DNA from: MED-G105 sp039814575
Lineage (GTDB): Bacteria > Pseudomonadota > Alphaproteobacteria > Caulobacterales > Parvularculaceae
NCBI GenBank assembly: GCA_039814575.1
Contig: JBCCAY010000021.1
Span: 6,267 to 70,266 of the forward strand
DNA: 64,000 nucleotides
Direction: 5' to 3'
Shown here: positions 1 through 7,119 of the stretch, piece after piece
How the letters are laid out: each line of letters starts with the position of its first letter
How positions within the stretch are numbered: position 1 is the first letter of the stretch
Notes under the pieces: model-generated
What the model was told of the DNA's origin: nothing
Database searches by the model: none
Seen by the model: only the letters and a program-made list of their open reading frames with translations
Made by a program: the position numbers and the translations under genes

Positions 1-441
1 AACGCCGGGAAGCCCCTCGTCCTGGATGGCGGCCTCGACTGGAAGTCCATGTCGCTCACCCCCGCCGACATGGACTTCCAGGAAGCTAAGAACGCCGCCG
101 CGCGGGAAATCGCCCTGGCGTTCGGCGTACCGCCGCAACTTCTCGGTATTCCGGGCGACAATACGTACTCGAATTACCGCGAAGCCAATCTCGCATTTTG
201 GAAACAGACCGTCTTGCCGCTGGTGAAGAAAACGGCTGCCGCGCTCACCGCCTGGCTTGAGCCTTTTTCTGACGGCGCGGCGATCGAGTGCGATCTCGCC
301 GGCGTTGAAGCCCTCTCCGCGGAGCGCGAGCTTCTCTGGCGCCGCGTCGGGGCGGCGACGTTCCTGACGGATGATGAAAAACGCGCCGCCGTCGGTTTAC
401 CGCCACTAAACAGCGATGCGGACGAAGGAGGCGACGCATGA
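1..441 (+). CDS. GTA/HK97-type portal protein (gp3-like), C-terminal part only
   Basis: The reading frame is open from the first base of the window, so only the last 146 residues or so are present. The segment PQLLGIPGDNTYSNYREA followed by FWKQTVLPL is typical of the HK97-family phage portal clip/stem region, and the acidic tail ends in GLPPLNSDADEGGDA. The portal forms the dodecameric ring through which DNA enters the capsid. It opens the visible part of a GTA cluster in the usual order (portal, small protein, protease, capsid). The stop overlaps the next start as ATGA, which suggests translational coupling. The terminase genes expected upstream are outside the window. Confidence 0.9.
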   Translation, partial: NAGKPLVLDGGLDWKSMSLTPADMDFQEAKNAAAREIALAFGVPPQLLGIPGDNTYSNYREANLAFWKQTVLPLVKKTAAALTAWLEPFSDGAAIECDLAGVEALSAERELLWRRVGAATFLTDDEKRAAVGLPPLNSDADEGGDA

Positions 442-710
442 GCCTTGAAACGCTCGGAAAATATCCGCCACCGGAGCTTCGCATCACCGTCGCGTTGGGC
501 GCCGCTCTTTTCTTGCAGTCGGCCTTGGCGCTCATCTGGGCTGGCGCCGCCGCGGAACGCATCTCCCAGTTGGAGCGTCGCGCCGACCTTTACGGCGTCA
601 TCATTGAGCGCACGGCGCGCCTTGAAGAACAAGTGGCTGGCGTGCGCGCCAGCCTCCACCGAATTGAAACGAAACTCGACCGCCAGGAGAGCCCCCATGC
701 AGACCGCTGA
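438..710 (+). CDS. GTA small protein between portal and protease (gp3.5-like)
   Basis: 90 residues. A hydrophobic segment (about residues 17-37, rich in A and L) is followed by a heptad-like coiled-coil half (ERISQLERRADLYG and RLEEQVAGVRASLHRIE). A small gene of this layout sits between portal and protease in RcGTA-type clusters. Its role is not known to me; a membrane-anchored or assembly role is only an inference. It overlaps the portal stop by 4 bases and the protease start by 14 bases, so it is embedded in a coupled operon. The family is recognised from context more than from a diagnostic motif. Confidence 0.75.
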   Translation: MSLETLGKYPPPELRITVALGAALFLQSALALIWAGAAAERISQLERRADLYGVIIERTARLEEQVAGVRASLHRIETKLDRQESPHADR

Positions 711-1290
711 AATCGCCATCGCCCCGATTGAAGGCTACGCCGCGATCTATGGCGAGGCCGATCTAAACGGCGACATCGTCGCGCCAGGAGCGCTCAGCGC
801 CGCGGTCGCTAACCCGACGCGTGTCAAACTTCTCTATCAGCATGCGGCGGAAATTCCCGCCGGCCGTTGGTTGCGCTTTGAAGAGCGCGCGAAAGGCCTA
901 TACGCCTATGGCGAGCTGATTATCGCTTCGGAAGCTCAGCGCGAGCGCCACGCTTTATTGCGGGCCGGCGCGTTTGACGGGCTTTCCATTGGTTTCCGCA
1001 CGGTCAAAGCGCGGAAAATCCCCGGCGGGCGCCGGATCGCGAAAGCCGATTTGTGGGAGGTCTCGCTTGTGACTTTCCCCATGGCGCCGCGCGCCCGGCT
1101 GACGCGAATCGGCGCGGCGCGACCCGTGGCTGAAATTAGTCCGCGACATGTCCCAGAACGCGTCGACGACGGTTTCCTCCCACCGGCCCTCCCACCTATC
1201 GACCCGCCGGGACCCATGAAGGACGCAAGCGCGAGCGATCTTGCCCGCGTCCTTCGTTCCGCCGCCCACTTTGTCTCAGTGTCCGCTTAG
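697..1290 (+). CDS. HK97-family prohead protease (gp4-like)
   Basis: 197 residues. It cleaves the capsid protein N-terminal scaffold during head maturation. Features of the U35/S78 fold are visible: YGEADLNGDIVAPGAL near residues 18-33, the catalytic His in LLYQHAAEIPAG (H49), the catalytic Ser in GAFDGLSIGF (S97), and LWEVSLVTFPM at 119-129. The open frame extends further upstream, but ATG 697 is preceded by CAGGAGAG at good spacing and begins where family members begin, so it is preferred. The C-terminal 60 residues are Pro-rich and poorly conserved. It lies directly upstream of the major capsid gene. Confidence 0.9.
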   Translation: MQTAEIAIAPIEGYAAIYGEADLNGDIVAPGALSAAVANPTRVKLLYQHAAEIPAGRWLRFEERAKGLYAYGELIIASEAQRERHALLRAGAFDGLSIGFRTVKARKIPGGRRIAKADLWEVSLVTFPMAPRARLTRIGAARPVAEISPRHVPERVDDGFLPPALPPIDPPGPMKDASASDLARVLRSAAHFVSVSA

Positions 1291-1296
1291 TAACGT

Positions 1297-1311
1297 ACAG
1301 TATAAGGAGTA
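1297..1311 (+). promoter_or_regulatory. Motif ACAGTATAAGGAGTA before the capsid gene
   Basis: This 15-base string lies 7 bases before the capsid start codon. It contains the Shine-Dalgarno core AAGGAG and a TATAAG hexamer. A 14/15 match (ACAGTATAAAGAGTA) precedes the tail tube gene at 4075-4089. These are the only two non-REP gaps in an otherwise overlapping cluster. Whether it is a promoter, a translation enhancer or a processing site cannot be told from sequence. Confidence 0.5.
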
Positions 1312-1317
1312 CCAAAC

Positions 1318-2553
1318 ATGGACGATCTCACCCTTGAAAAGGGCGTTTCCCAATCCGGCGAAATCAAAGCCGCCATGGGCGACTTTCTTAACGCCTTTGA
1401 ACATTTCAAGTCCGCGAACGACGACCGTCTCGCTGAACTGGAAGCGAAAAACACCAGCGACGTCGTCTTGCGCGACAAAGTAGATCGCATCGACAGCGCC
1501 TTAATGGATCAAAAAGCAGCGCTCGATCGTCTTGCGCTGTCCGCCAGCCGTCCCTCGCTTGGCGGCGCGGCTGAGCCCGTCAGCGAGCACAAAGCGGCGT
1601 TCACCCGCTATATGCGGTCCGGCGACGCCACGTCTGTCTTAGAGCGGGAATCGAAGTCCTTGAGCTTCGGCACGCCCGCTGAAGGCGGCTATGTGACGCC
1701 GGAAGAAACCGAAGCCACCATCAACGCGGCCATCCGGGACGCTTCGCCGTTCCGCCAAATCGCCAGCATCCGCACGGTCGGCGCGAACATCTACAAAAAG
1801 CCGGTGAGCCTCGGCGGCACGGTCGCCAATTGGGTCGGCGAAACGGCCGCGCGTCCTGAAACGTCGACGCCGACGCTCGCAAGCCTCGATTTTCAGATGG
1901 CGGAGCTTTACGCCATGCCGGCCGCGAGCCAGGCCATGCTCGATGACGTCGTCGTGAACGTCGAGCAGTGGCTCGCCGATGAAGTGCAAGCCGAGTTCGC
2001 CGCGCAAGAGACGACGGCGTTCGTCAACGGCAATGGAACGAATAAGCCGAGCGGCCTTTTAAACTACACCAAGACCGCCGAAGCCTCCCGCGGCGCCAGC
2101 GAGATCGGCTATGTGGCGACGGGCGTCGACGGCGCTTTCCCGTCTAGCGATCCGTCCGACGTTTTGCTCGACCTCATCTACACGCCGAAGCAAGCCTATC
2201 GCAGCAATGGCCGTTTCTTGATGAGCCGCGCCACGGTGAGCGCTGTGCGGAAGTTTAAGGACGCCGACGGCAATTATCTCTGGCAGCCAAGCACCGAAGC
2301 CGGCGCGCCGTCGACCCTGATGGGCTATGCGGTGTCCGAAGCAGAAGACATGCCGGCGATCGCCAGCAATTCTTACTCGATTGCGTTTGGCGACTTCCGC
2401 CGCGGGTACTTAATTGTCGACCGTCAGGGCTTGCGCGTCTTACGCGATCCGTACTCGGCGAAACCTTACGTCTTGTTCTACACGACGAAACGGGTCGGCG
2501 GCGGCGTTCAAGACTTTGACGCCATCAAACTCTTGAAGTTCGCGGTCTCTTAA
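1318..2553 (+). CDS. Major capsid protein, HK97 fold (gp5-like)
   Basis: 411 residues. It forms the icosahedral shell. The first 80 or so residues form a charged, helical delta/scaffold domain (HFKSANDDRLAELEAKN) that the upstream protease is expected to remove. The HK97 core follows, with FGTPAEGGYVTPEET, the E-loop and P-domain region (IRTVGANIYKKPVSLGGT), NGNGTNKPSGLL, and the C-terminal RGYLIVDRQGLRVLRDPY. This arrangement matches GTA/HK97 capsid proteins in length and order. ATG 1318 has a strong ribosome binding site (AAGGAG). It is followed by a REP-like palindrome rather than directly by gp6. Confidence 0.95.
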   Translation: MDDLTLEKGVSQSGEIKAAMGDFLNAFEHFKSANDDRLAELEAKNTSDVVLRDKVDRIDSALMDQKAALDRLALSASRPSLGGAAEPVSEHKAAFTRYMRSGDATSVLERESKSLSFGTPAEGGYVTPEETEATINAAIRDASPFRQIASIRTVGANIYKKPVSLGGTVANWVGETAARPETSTPTLASLDFQMAELYAMPAASQAMLDDVVVNVEQWLADEVQAEFAAQETTAFVNGNGTNKPSGLLNYTKTAEASRGASEIGYVATGVDGAFPSSDPSDVLLDLIYTPKQAYRSNGRFLMSRATVSAVRKFKDADGNYLWQPSTEAGAPSTLMGYAVSEAEDMPAIASNSYSIAFGDFRRGYLIVDRQGLRVLRDPYSAKPYVLFYTTKRVGGGVQDFDAIKLLKFAVS

Positions 2554-2572
2554 ACGCCCTCGACGGTTGCGC

Positions 2573-2716
2573 TTCTTTTCTACGGCGATCCTTCGAGACG
2601 CAAACCTTCGGCTTGCTCCTCAGGATGAGGGAAATGACTTGAAACAGGGCATGCGCCCTCATCCTGAGGAGCAGAGCGTTCGCTCTGCGTCTCGAAGGGT
2701 GGCCGTGGAAAAGAAC
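2573..2716. repeat. REP/BIME-like palindromic element, copy 1
   Basis: Two inverted arms of about 60 bases each. The left arm runs TTCTTTTCTACGG, ATCCTTCGAGACGC, then GCTCCTCAGGATGAGGG. The right arm is its inverse (CCCTCATCCTGAGGAG, GCGTCTCGAAGGGT, CCGTGGAAAAGAAC). Each arm carries its own small inner hairpin. The same core (CCCTCATCCTGAGGAG) occurs at 7125-7260 and 59702-59798. It separates capsid from gp6 in a cluster whose other genes mostly overlap, so it looks like a later insertion. The dyad could act as a processing or attenuation signal. Confidence 0.85.
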
Positions 2717-2767
2717 GCAACTGTCTCTAGATATAGTTGTATACGGTGCAAATAGGAGCTTTAGCAT

Positions 2768-3322
2768 ATGGTCCTCGTGCAAACCTCTCCGCCGGCGGAA
2801 GAGCCGGTTTCTATCGCCGATTTGAAGGCCCATTTGCGTGTCACGTCCACTAGCGAAGACGCGCTGATCTCCGGCCTTGGGCTCGCCGCACGGCGCACCA
2901 TTGAGGCGCGGACGTCTTTAGCGCTGATTGCGCAAAACTGGCGTTTGTCGGTGGACGGTCCATTTCCTTCTGACGTGACATTGCCCTTAGGGCCTGTTTC
3001 CGCCGTGACGACCGTCGCCGTTACGCAAAACGGCGCTAGCGTCGCCTTATCAAGCGACCAGTTCGTTGTTGAGACGGGTTCGGTCGGTCGGGTCGCCGTA
3101 ACGGCTGCGATCACGGCGGACGCTGGTTATGGCGCGTTGACGATCGATTTCACCGCCGGTTGGGTGAACGCGGCCGCCGTTCCAGATGATATCGCTTTGG
3201 CGGTTAAAATGCTGACGGCGCATTTCTTCGAGCACCGCGAAGCGGTTGGGTCTGATCGGTATCTCACTGTGCCGGACGGCGTTGCAACGCTGTTAGCGCC
3301 TTACAAACGGGTGCGGCTATGA
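2768..3322 (+). CDS. Head-tail connector (gp6-like, phage gp6/HK97 adaptor family)
   Basis: 184 residues. The N-terminus PAEEPVSIADLKAHLRV is the signature start of phage gp6-like/phiE125 gp8-type connector proteins: short helices with ARRTIEARTSLALIAQNW, then a beta-rich insert, and a C-terminal helix with AVKMLTAHFFEHREAVG. It would sit below the portal and join head to tail. ATG 2768 is preceded by AGGAG at about 8 bases. It overlaps gp7 by 4 bases. Together with gp7 and gp8 it forms the connector module. Confidence 0.88.
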   Translation: MVLVQTSPPAEEPVSIADLKAHLRVTSTSEDALISGLGLAARRTIEARTSLALIAQNWRLSVDGPFPSDVTLPLGPVSAVTTVAVTQNGASVALSSDQFVVETGSVGRVAVTAAITADAGYGALTIDFTAGWVNAAAVPDDIALAVKMLTAHFFEHREAVGSDRYLTVPDGVATLLAPYKRVRL

Positions 3323-3633
3323 TTGGTAAGCTGAATGCGGAAGTTACGCTGTTGACGCTGTCGAGCGTCGCAGACGGCGGCGGTGGCGCGCTCGCCAACT
3401 GGACGGCCGGCGCGGTTGTTTGGGCGGATATTGAAGAGCTTTCCTCCGCCACTGACATCGCCGGCGATCGCTCTGTCCGTTTACGGCGCATCGCCGCCAC
3501 CATCCGCCAGAGAGCGGGTTTAATCCTAGGCGGTCGGGTGCGGTTTGACGGCGTTGATTTCGACGTCACCTCTATTGAAGACGCCGATGACGACACGCGC
3601 GTCACGCTCGTCTGCGAGGAGACGTTGGCATGA
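3319..3633 (+). CDS. Head closure / head-tail adaptor (gp7-like)
   Basis: 104 residues, matching the usual length of phage head closure proteins (SPP1 gp16 / HK97 gp7 family). Visible family features are the N-terminal MIGKLNAEVTLLT strand, WTAGAVVWADIEELS (the VWA-I/E motif), and the C-terminal GVDFDVTSIEDADDDTRV. It completes the head-tail interface between the gp6-like connector and the tail. It overlaps both neighbours by 4 bases, consistent with coupled translation. Confidence 0.88.
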   Translation: MIGKLNAEVTLLTLSSVADGGGGALANWTAGAVVWADIEELSSATDIAGDRSVRLRRIAATIRQRAGLILGGRVRFDGVDFDVTSIEDADDDTRVTLVCEETLA

Positions 3634-4052
3634 GCGCGGCGACAGGTAATCTTGGTTGGGCCGTTCAAAAGGCGACCTATGCGGCGCTGTTGGCTGACGC
3701 CGGCGTCAAAGCCGTCCTCGGCGATCCGGCCCGCATTTACGATGATTCGCCGCGACGCCCGACCTATCCGTTCGCGACTTTCGGGGAGTGGCGCGTCGGC
3801 GCCCTTTCTGGCGTGGACGGAACCTTTGAACATGACATCCGGCTTCGCATTTTTTCCCGCTATCAGGGGCGTAAAGAAACGCGAGACGCCATGGCGGCGG
3901 TTTACGACGCGTTGCAAGACGCGGCGCTGACGCCTGAAAACCGAACGCTCGTGTCGATGCGGTTTGTCTTCTCAGACGTTTTCTTGCGCGCTGATGGGCG
4001 CACCTGGAACGGCGTCATGCGCTTTCGCGCCGTCGATGCGCCCGGAGTATGA
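3630..4052 (+). CDS. Tail terminator-like protein, DUF3168 family (gp8-like)
   Basis: 140 residues. DUF3168 pattern: LQKATYAALLAD-like N-terminus (here VQKATYAALLADAGVKAVLG), RIYDDSPRRPTYPFATFGEW, EHDIRLRIFSRYQGRKETRDAM, and a C-terminal MRFRAVDA strand. Members cap the tail tube and connect it to the head closure ring. It starts at an overlapping ATG (ATGA) with gp7. A gap of about 50 bases follows, containing a second copy of the capsid-leader motif. Confidence 0.88.
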   Translation: MSAATGNLGWAVQKATYAALLADAGVKAVLGDPARIYDDSPRRPTYPFATFGEWRVGALSGVDGTFEHDIRLRIFSRYQGRKETRDAMAAVYDALQDAALTPENRTLVSMRFVFSDVFLRADGRTWNGVMRFRAVDAPGV

Positions 4053-4074
4053 AAACTCGGCGCATGAATATCGA

Positions 4075-4089
4075 ACAGTATAAAGAGTA
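4075..4089 (+). promoter_or_regulatory. Motif ACAGTATAAAGAGTA before the tail tube gene
   Basis: This is a 14/15 match to the motif at 1297-1311 before the capsid gene, here followed by AAGGAG as the ribosome binding site for the tube gene. It thus marks the genes for the two most abundant structural proteins. Its function is unproven. Confidence 0.45.
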
Positions 4090-4101
4090 AGGAGCAGTGC
4101 C

Positions 4102-4518
4102 ATGCCCGCCCAACGCGGATTAGATGTTCTACTGAAACTCGGCGACGGCGCCGATCCGGAAGCCTTCACCACGGTGGCGGGGCTGCGCGCCACGTCCTTG
4201 TCTTTCAACACCGAGGCGGTGGACGTCACCCACGCCCAAAGCGCCGGGCGCTGGCGCGAGCTATTAGACGCGGGCGTGAAAGCGGCGAGCGTCTCCGGCT
4301 CTGGCGTCTTTTTGAACGACGCGACGGCGCAGTCAATCCGCACCCTGTTTTTTACCGGCGGCCTTCGTAATTGGCAACTCATCATCCCCGGTCTTGGAAC
4401 GGTTGAAGGCGCTTTTCATCTTGCTAACCTCGACTATGCCGGCGAGCATGATCGCGAGGCCACGGTATCCCTGTCATTGGCGTCGGCCGGCGCCCTTAAC
4501 TTTACGGCCGCGTCATGA
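4102..4518 (+). CDS. Major tail tube protein (gp9-like)
   Basis: 138 residues, of the TP901-1/GTA major tail protein family. It starts MPAQRGLDVLLKLGDG and continues with GLRATSLSFNTEAVDVT, the ALDVT-type strand seen in these tube proteins, then WRELLDAGVKAASVSGSGVF and a beta-rich C-terminal half with VEGAFHLANLDYAGEHD. Hexamers stack to form the tail tube. It has its own leader with AAGGAG upstream. The stop overlaps the next start by 4 bases. Confidence 0.9.
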   Translation: MPAQRGLDVLLKLGDGADPEAFTTVAGLRATSLSFNTEAVDVTHAQSAGRWRELLDAGVKAASVSGSGVFLNDATAQSIRTLFFTGGLRNWQLIIPGLGTVEGAFHLANLDYAGEHDREATVSLSLASAGALNFTAAS

Positions 4519-4934
4519 GCAGCACCCGAGTGACCGACACACATCACCATGGCGACGCCTACCTTGAGATTGACGGCGCGCGCCAACCTTTGCGCCTCAC
4601 TTTAGGCGCGCTCGCCGATATCGAAGAAGAGCTTGGCGGCGACGGCTTCGAGGCCCTGTCCGCCCGCTTATCGCGCCCGAGCGCCGGGGACATTCTTTTT
4701 ATTCTTCATGCGTTGTTACGCGGGGCCGGCGTTGAGGTGTCAATCGCAGCCTTACGGGCGAGCGGTGTTGATCTTGGCGCTGCGGCGCGCGCCATCAGCG
4801 CGGCGTTTTCAACCCTCGGCGTCGACGCCGGCAGCGTAAAGGACACGGGTCTCGAAGCGGCGCCGGGAAAGGTTCAAGCGCCAGAGGGAGTAACGCCTTC
4901 TTCCCCTGGCGCGACTGGTTCGTCTTCGCGGTGA
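4515..4934 (+). CDS. Tail assembly chaperone 1 (GTA gp10-like, TAC_11 type)
   Basis: 139 residues. Core LEIDGARQPLRLTLGALADIEEEL followed by GDILFILHALLRGAG matches GTA gp10, a tail assembly chaperone that coats the tape measure before tube polymerisation. After residue 108 or so the protein becomes a low-complexity linker (GKVQAPEGVTPSSPG, then SSSR). That linker carries the heptamer G GGA AAG in phase at G118-K119. A -1 slip there would swap the short tail for 74 residues containing the second chaperone domain, giving a 193-residue fusion, the arrangement used by lambda G/GT. Confidence 0.85.
   Translation: MSSTRVTDTHHHGDAYLEIDGARQPLRLTLGALADIEEELGGDGFEALSARLSRPSAGDILFILHALLRGAGVEVSIAALRASGVDLGAAARAISAAFSTLGVDAGSVKDTGLEAAPGKVQAPEGVTPSSPGATGSSSR
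4865..4871 (+). other. Candidate -1 programmed frameshift heptamer GGGAAAG
   Basis: In the gp10 frame the codons read CCG GGA AAG, so the heptamer is G GGA AAG with X XXY YYZ phasing, identical to the slippery site of phage lambda gene G. After a -1 slip the frame is open (GGT TCA AGC GCC ...) to the stop at 5093-5095. That frame has no ATG, GTG or TTG between at least 4799 and 4931, yet the family-like segment FFPWRDW already lies at 4898-4918. Confidence 0.7.
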
Positions 4935-5095
4935 CGGAGTTACGCATGGCCCCACCTGACTTCTGGCGGCTTAGCGTGCGTGAATGGTTATGGCTAACGA
5001 AGCCGTTAATCGCCCGAGGGCTCGATCGTGCGGGGTTAACCGCCTTAATGACGCTTTATCCGGATAGGGAATATGACACTTTCAGTACATCTTGA
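4931..5095 (+). CDS. Tail assembly chaperone 2 (GTA gp10.1-like, TAC_2 type)
   Basis: GTG 4931 or ATG 4946 would give only 54 or 49 residues (VTELRMAPPDFWRLSVREW ... LTALMTLYPDREYD). The motif LR-x-P-x-x-FW-x-L-x-x-REW followed by L-x-x-LM-x-x-(F/Y)PD is what I know of TAC_2 proteins, which in relatives begin some 15 residues earlier with an FPW motif. Here FFPWRDWFVFAV is encoded in the same frame but upstream of any start codon. The natural product is therefore probably the -1 frameshift fusion with gp10. It overlaps the tape measure gene by 23 bases. Confidence 0.7.
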   Translation: MTELRMAPPDFWRLSVREWLWLTKPLIARGLDRAGLTALMTLYPDREYDTFSTS

Positions 5096-5615
5096 TGCGT
5101 CCGGCCTCGGGACGGGCCTTGCCGACGCCGGCGCCGAAATCACCCGCGTCGCCCAAGAAGAAATCGCTCCGGCCGCGCAGTTCATCGAGAACGCCTTCGC
5201 CAGCGCTGCTAGAACAATCGCGTCGGACTTGTCCGCAGCGGCGCTCTCGGGTGAATTCTCCTTGAAGCGCCTCGGCCGAACCTTAACGACGAACTTCGCC
5301 CGGTCGTTGTCTGATACGCTCGTTCGAAAGCCCATCGAGAACTTGCTGACGACGGCTTTGTCCGCGCCCTTCGGTGGCGCTCGGGCTGATGGCGGCCTCG
5401 TTGCGCCGGGGCGGTCGTATCTTGTCGGCGAGCGTGGGCCGGAGCTTTTCACCCCTGGCGCTGCGGGCCGGATCGGTGCGAACGCGCGCGGCGGCGGCGT
5501 CAATGTCTCGATCTCGCTACCGGGCGTCACGAATGCGGAGAGTTTTCAAGCGTCGGAAACGCAGATCGCCGCCGGTTTAATGCGCGCTTTGTCACGGGCG
5601 GAGCGTAACCAATGA
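5073..5615 (+). CDS. Short tail tape measure protein (gp11-like)
   Basis: 180 residues, somewhat shorter than the roughly 219-residue RcGTA homologue as I recall it. The helical N-terminal half includes ALSGEFSLKRLGRTLTTNF and KPIENLLTTALS. The C-terminal half holds the conserved phage motif ADGGLVAPGRSYLVGERGPE and LFTPGAAGRI found at the end of many tape measure proteins. Tail length scales with this protein, so a short-tailed particle is expected. ATG 5073 has ATAGGGA upstream and lies within the end of the chaperone frame. It overlaps gp12 by 4 bases. Confidence 0.85.
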   Translation: MTLSVHLDASGLGTGLADAGAEITRVAQEEIAPAAQFIENAFASAARTIASDLSAAALSGEFSLKRLGRTLTTNFARSLSDTLVRKPIENLLTTALSAPFGGARADGGLVAPGRSYLVGERGPELFTPGAAGRIGANARGGGVNVSISLPGVTNAESFQASETQIAAGLMRALSRAERNQ

Positions 5616-6238
5616 CCAGTTTCCATGAAGATCTTTTCCCACTGGACATCTCCCTCGGCGTCGAAGGCGGTCCAACGCGACGTACGGACATTGTCACGCT
5701 AGTGTCGGGCCACGAAGAACGTAATTCACCCTGGGCCGGGTCGCGGCGGAGCTATAACGCTGGGTACGGTGTTAAATCGCTCAGCGACATTCAGAAAGTC
5801 GTTGCATTTTTCGAGGCGCGCCATGGTCGCCTTTATGGGTTCCGCTTTCGCGACCCGTTCGATCACCAATCATCGGCGGCGGGCGCGGCGCCGATGGCGA
5901 GCGACCAAACTCTTGGAACTGGTGACGGCGCTACGACGACATTCCAGTTAATCAAAACCTATGCGTCGGGTCCTTCGGCCTATCAGCGCACCATTAAGAA
6001 GCCGGTCGCGGGGAGCGTTGTGGCAGCGCTCAACGGCGCCGTGACGACGGCCTTCACCCTGGATACGACGACGGGCGTCATCACGTTTGATGCCGCGCCT
6101 TCCGCGGGCATTGCGGTGAGCGCCGGTTTCCAATTCGATACGCCGGTACGGTTCGATGCCGACAGTCTACGGATTAACCTTGCAGCGTTCGAGGCCGGTG
6201 ACATCCCGTCGGTGCCGTTGATTGAGGTGTTGCTATGA
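5612..6238 (+). CDS. Distal tail protein, DUF2460 (GTA gp12-like)
   Basis: 208 residues. Hallmarks are FPLDISLGVEGGPTRRTDIVT, GHEERNSPWAGSRRSYNAGY (the ERN-x-x-W motif), FFEARHGRLYGFRFRDP and a final DIPSVPLIEV. This is the DUF2460/TIGR02217 family that forms the distal tail ring linking the tube to the hub. It matches family length and is embedded by 4-base overlaps between gp11 and gp13. Confidence 0.92.
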   Translation: MTSFHEDLFPLDISLGVEGGPTRRTDIVTLVSGHEERNSPWAGSRRSYNAGYGVKSLSDIQKVVAFFEARHGRLYGFRFRDPFDHQSSAAGAAPMASDQTLGTGDGATTTFQLIKTYASGPSAYQRTIKKPVAGSVVAALNGAVTTAFTLDTTTGVITFDAAPSAGIAVSAGFQFDTPVRFDADSLRINLAAFEAGDIPSVPLIEVLL

Positions 6239-7119
6239 GGATAATCCCGGCGGCGTTACAAGCCCACCTCGACACCGGCGCGACAACCCTTTGCACTTGT
6301 TGGCGTATCGCCCGTAAGGACGGCGTCGTCCTGGGGTTTACGGATCATGATCGCGCTTTATCGTTCGGCGGAACGACTTATCAGCCGGAGACAGGCGCCG
6401 ACGGCGCGCGCATCGTGTCGAGCGCTGACCTTTCGGTGGACAATTCAGAAATTGTCGGCGCCTTGGACGCCGCGGCCCTTAGCGCCGAAGATCTGGCGGC
6501 CGGCAAATATGACGACGCGGATGTTGAGATTTGGCGTGTCAACTGGGCGGACGTCGCCGAACGCGTGCTTCTAAAATCCGCGACCATTGGTGAGACGACG
6601 CGCGCCGGCGAGGCGTTCACCGCCGAATTGCGCGGGCTGTCCCATCAACTCTCCGGCGCCATTGGCCGCGTTTACCAACGCCATTGCGATGCGGTGGTCG
6701 GCGATGCGCGTTGCGGCGTCAATTTGACCACAGCAGCGTTCAAGGGCGCCGGCGTCGTCTCGGCCGTGCTTGACGAACATCGGTTTTCGGCGACGGGATT
6801 GTCGAGCTTCGAAAATAATTGGTTCGCTCACGGCGTTATCACCTGGACGAGCGGGGCCAATGCCGGTCTTACTGCGCATGTTAAATCGAGCGGCGCGATC
6901 GGCGCCGCCAGTGATATTACACTATGGCTGCCGGCGGCGAACCCGGTCGCCATCGGTGACGGGTTTGACGTCACGGCAGGATGTGACCGTCGCCATGAGA
7001 CGTGCACGGCTAAATTCTCGAATCTTGTCAACTTCCGAGGCTTCCACCTCATGCCGGGGAACGACTTCGCCGTCTCCTATCCCATCCGGTCGGACGAGAA
7101 TGACGGAGGTAAGCTGTGA
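6235..7119 (+). CDS. Baseplate hub protein, DUF2163 (GTA gp13-like), probable Fe-S protein
   Basis: 294 residues. It starts RIIPAALQAHLDTGATTLCTCW and contains GVVLGFTDHDRAL, typical of DUF2163/TIGR02218. Four cysteines at C151, C160, C250 and C257 (HCDAVVGDARCGV and AGCDRRHETCTAKF) are placed as in the GTA/lambda-L-type hub proteins, where they bind an iron-sulfur cluster. The C-terminus FRGFHLMPGNDFAVSYP is also conserved. The hub sits at the tail tip. The stop overlaps the GTG start of gp14. Confidence 0.92.
   Translation: MRIIPAALQAHLDTGATTLCTCWRIARKDGVVLGFTDHDRALSFGGTTYQPETGADGARIVSSADLSVDNSEIVGALDAAALSAEDLAAGKYDDADVEIWRVNWADVAERVLLKSATIGETTRAGEAFTAELRGLSHQLSGAIGRVYQRHCDAVVGDARCGVNLTTAAFKGAGVVSAVLDEHRFSATGLSSFENNWFAHGVITWTSGANAGLTAHVKSSGAIGAASDITLWLPAANPVAIGDGFDVTAGCDRRHETCTAKFSNLVNFRGFHLMPGNDFAVSYPIRSDENDGGKL

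Noticed and set aside
2573..2716. Rho-independent terminator after the capsid gene
   Set aside because: No T run follows the dyad, and its sequence matches two other dispersed copies, so it is a repeat family rather than a simple terminator.
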